This document shows, piece after piece, positions 62,277 to 64,000 of a DNA stretch of 64,000 nucleotides. Every line of letters starts with the position of its first letter. Within the stretch, counting starts at the first letter, position 1. The DNA is from GCA-2717185 sp964474755 (GTDB lineage Bacteria; Pseudomonadota; Alphaproteobacteria; UBA8366; GCA-2717185): NCBI GenBank assembly GCA_964474755.1, contig CAYYUG010000012.1:1-64000 (forward strand), written 5' to 3'. A program made the translations under genes and the position numbers. The notes beneath the pieces were generated by a model. That model made no database searches. It saw nothing but the letters and a program-made list of their open reading frames with translations, and had not been told where the DNA came from.

Positions 62277-64000
62277 ATGATGGTCAGCAATAACTCTTTC
62301 GAGACCTTAAGGCGGCTTTCAGTTGGTGATGAGGTTTATGAGTATTTCAGCCTCGCGGCGGCTGAAGAAGCGGGTGTCGGCGATATCTCTAAACTGCCCT
62401 ATTCGCTGAAGGTTCTATTTGAAAATTTGCTTCGGCACGAGGATAACGTCGCGGTCACACGGGACGATATCTTGGCGCTGGGATCATGGAGCGATCTTTG
62501 CCGTGGTGGGCATGAGATCAACTTCCATCCTGCCCGGGTAATGATGCCGGATTCCTCTGGTGTCCCGCTGCTCGCTGATCTGGCCGCGATGCGCGATGCA
62601 ATTGCGCGGCTCGGTGGTGATCCGTCGGCAATCAATCCGGCAGTGCCACTTGATTTCATAATCGATCACTCGGTGGTCGTTGATGTTGCAGGTGTGCCTG
62701 ATGCGCTTCAGCAAAATATGGTAAACGAGTTCGCCCGCAATGAAGAGCGTTACCGGTTCTTGAAATGGGGCCAGCAGGCCTTCGAAAATCTCCGGGTTTT
62801 GCCGCCGGGTGTTGGGATTTGCCATCAGATTAACCTCGAATTCCTATCACGTGTGGTTTGGACGGAGACCCGAGGGGACGCGACCTTGGCCTATTCGGAT
62901 TGCCTGCTCGGGATGGATAGTCATACGCCGATGATCAATGGCCTGGGTATACTTGGCTGGGGTGTTGGTGGGCTTGAGGCCGGAGCGGCAATGCTCGGCC
63001 AGCCAGTTTCCATGCAGGTACCCGATGTGGTTGGTTGCCGTCTGATAGGCGAAGTGCGTGAGGGTGTCACCTCAACCGATTTGGTTTTGTGCCTAACCCA
63101 GCTGTTACGCGAGCGCGGGTTAGTGCAAAAATTTGTTGAATTCTGCGGGCCGTCCCTAATTAACCTACCTATCGGCGACCGCACGACGATCGCGAATATG
63201 GCGCCGGAATATGGCGCGACCATGGGTTTTTTCCCTGTTGATCAAGAAACGCTGGCCTATTTGCGCGCGACCGGCCGCACCGAGGCGCAGGTTGCATTGG
63301 TCGAAGCCTATCACCGGGCGCAGGGTATGTGGCGTGATCCCGGTCTGCAGGAACCGCAATTCAGCGAAATTGTGGAATTTGATCTTGGTTCGGTCGAACC
63401 GACGATGTCGGGACCGTTTCGGCCCCAAGAAAAGACAGCACTAGCTCAAGTGCCGGAGAGTTTCCAGAGAGCATTGCAGCATCTTTCTGAAGGCGACGGT
63501 GAAACGAGCGTGACTGGCCAAGACTACTCAATCCGTCATGGTGACGTTGCAATAGCGGCAATCACCAGTTGCACTAATACATCAAATCCCGGTGTGATGA
63601 TCGGCGCTGGGTTGCTGGCGCGGAACGCTGTGGAAAAGGGTCTTTCAGCGAAGCCTTGGGTAAAGACGTCATTCGGGCCTGGTTCGCGGGTCGTAGGCGA
63701 CTATTTGGCTAAGGCTGGTTTGATGGAACCACTTGAGGCGCTCGGCTTTCATATCATCGGATATGGCTGCACGACCTGTATGGGGAATTCAGGCCCGCTA
63801 GATCTTGCAATTTCTGATAGTGTTGACGCAGGCGGCGTTGTCATGGGGGCGGTGCATTCTGGCAACCGCAATTTCGAGGGTCGCGCCCATCCACAATGTA
63901 AGGTCAACTATCTGGCATCGCCGCCGCTGGTCGTGGCCAGCGCTTTGTCTGGCTCGTTGAACATAAATCTTGTGACCGATCCGCTTGGCAAAGGGAGGGA
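62277..64000 (+). CDS. acnA: aconitate hydratase, AcnA-type (3' end beyond window)
   Basis: The first 574 residues of a monomeric aconitase (family about 890), running off the window end. Diagnostic blocks are YSDCLLGMDSHTPMING, LGWGVGGLEAGAAMLGQ and VPDVVGCRLIGEV. The three cluster-ligand Cys are in AITSCTNTSNP (about 432) and GYGCTTCMGNSGP (about 498 and 501), so it can carry a 4Fe-4S centre. Start is ATG 62277 or 62280. The coupling to an isocitrate lyase-family gene suggests a specialised tricarboxylic acid step, or simply the housekeeping enzyme; the window cannot decide. Confidence 0.93.
   Translation, partial: MMVSNNSFETLRRLSVGDEVYEYFSLAAAEEAGVGDISKLPYSLKVLFENLLRHEDNVAVTRDDILALGSWSDLCRGGHEINFHPARVMMPDSSGVPLLADLAAMRDAIARLGGDPSAINPAVPLDFIIDHSVVVDVAGVPDALQQNMVNEFARNEERYRFLKWGQQAFENLRVLPPGVGICHQINLEFLSRVVWTETRGDATLAYSDCLLGMDSHTPMINGLGILGWGVGGLEAGAAMLGQPVSMQVPDVVGCRLIGEVREGVTSTDLVLCLTQLLRERGLVQKFVEFCGPSLINLPIGDRTTIANMAPEYGATMGFFPVDQETLAYLRATGRTEAQVALVEAYHRAQGMWRDPGLQEPQFSEIVEFDLGSVEPTMSGPFRPQEKTALAQVPESFQRALQHLSEGDGETSVTGQDYSIRHGDVAIAAITSCTNTSNPGVMIGAGLLARNAVEKGLSAKPWVKTSFGPGSRVVGDYLAKAGLMEPLEALGFHIIGYGCTTCMGNSGPLDLAISDSVDAGGVVMGAVHSGNRNFEGRAHPQCKVNYLASPPLVVASALSGSLNINLVTDPLGKGR

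Overview
The window is a dense, mostly intact stretch of a moderately GC-rich bacterial chromosome. It carries about 50 protein genes, three decayed or possibly decayed genes, one clear riboswitch and one 100-base assembly gap (57005-57104). The mix of gene families and the thiO-thiS-thiG order behind a TPP riboswitch suggest an alphaproteobacterium, perhaps Rhodospirillales-like. The gap and the absence of rRNA or tRNA genes mean this is inference from gene content only. I see no phage genes, CRISPR array, intact insertion sequence or RNA gene other than the riboswitch.

Layout. 0-10 kb: SMP-30 lactonase and two PLP aminotransferases (-), divergent from a hyuA-hyuB-methyltransferase-M19 dipeptidase operon (+), then a lone DppC-type permease (-). 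10-20 kb: a TauE exporter, a tight five-gene minus-strand operon (PhyH dioxygenase, ketopantoate reductase-like, DUF1989, TPR-2OG oxygenase fusion, GMC oxidoreductase), and divergent from it an SDR plus an orphan CoxL-type molybdenum subunit. 20-35 kb: a second hyuA-hyuB pair coupled to a CaiB/BaiF CoA transferase, LysE exporter, an SDR-like gene, a small crotonase, a TIGR03084 protein, a third hyuA-hyuB pair on the minus strand, and a second orphan CoxL. 35-43 kb: TPP-riboswitch-controlled thiOSG, a decayed DinB gene, an MFS transporter, an NlpC/P60 hydrolase, an acetolactate-synthase-like enzyme and an orphan TRAP binding protein.

43-54 kb: a decayed luciferase-like monooxygenase gene, a heme-oxygenase-fold diiron protein, a bicupin, two tandem paralogous 14-TM MFS transporters, and a minus-strand TauD / D-aminoacylase-like / Ldh group. 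54-64 kb: dienelactone hydrolase, a DUF6295-like small protein, a divergent aconitase X pair, the gap, two acyl-CoA dehydrogenases, an SDR, a threonine aldolase (-), an isocitrate lyase/PEP mutase-family enzyme and the first two-thirds of aconitase.

The genes read as a catabolic region for amides, lactams, amino acids and carboxylic acids: N-acyl or lactam opening (HyuAB, M19, D-aminoacylase-like), oxidation (2OG enzymes, GMC, molybdenum hydroxylases, Ldh), CoA activation and beta-oxidation-like steps (CaiB, ACADs, crotonase, SDRs), and entry to central metabolism (aconitase X, ICL family, aconitase). Two features stand out. No transcription-factor gene is visible in 64 kb. Several multi-subunit systems are represented by one orphan component only (DppC, DctP, CoxL twice). 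The best candidates for undescribed biochemistry are the 54-62 kb aconitase X cluster, the 10.8-16.1 kb oxygenase operon and the diiron/bicupin/MFS locus near 45-50 kb.
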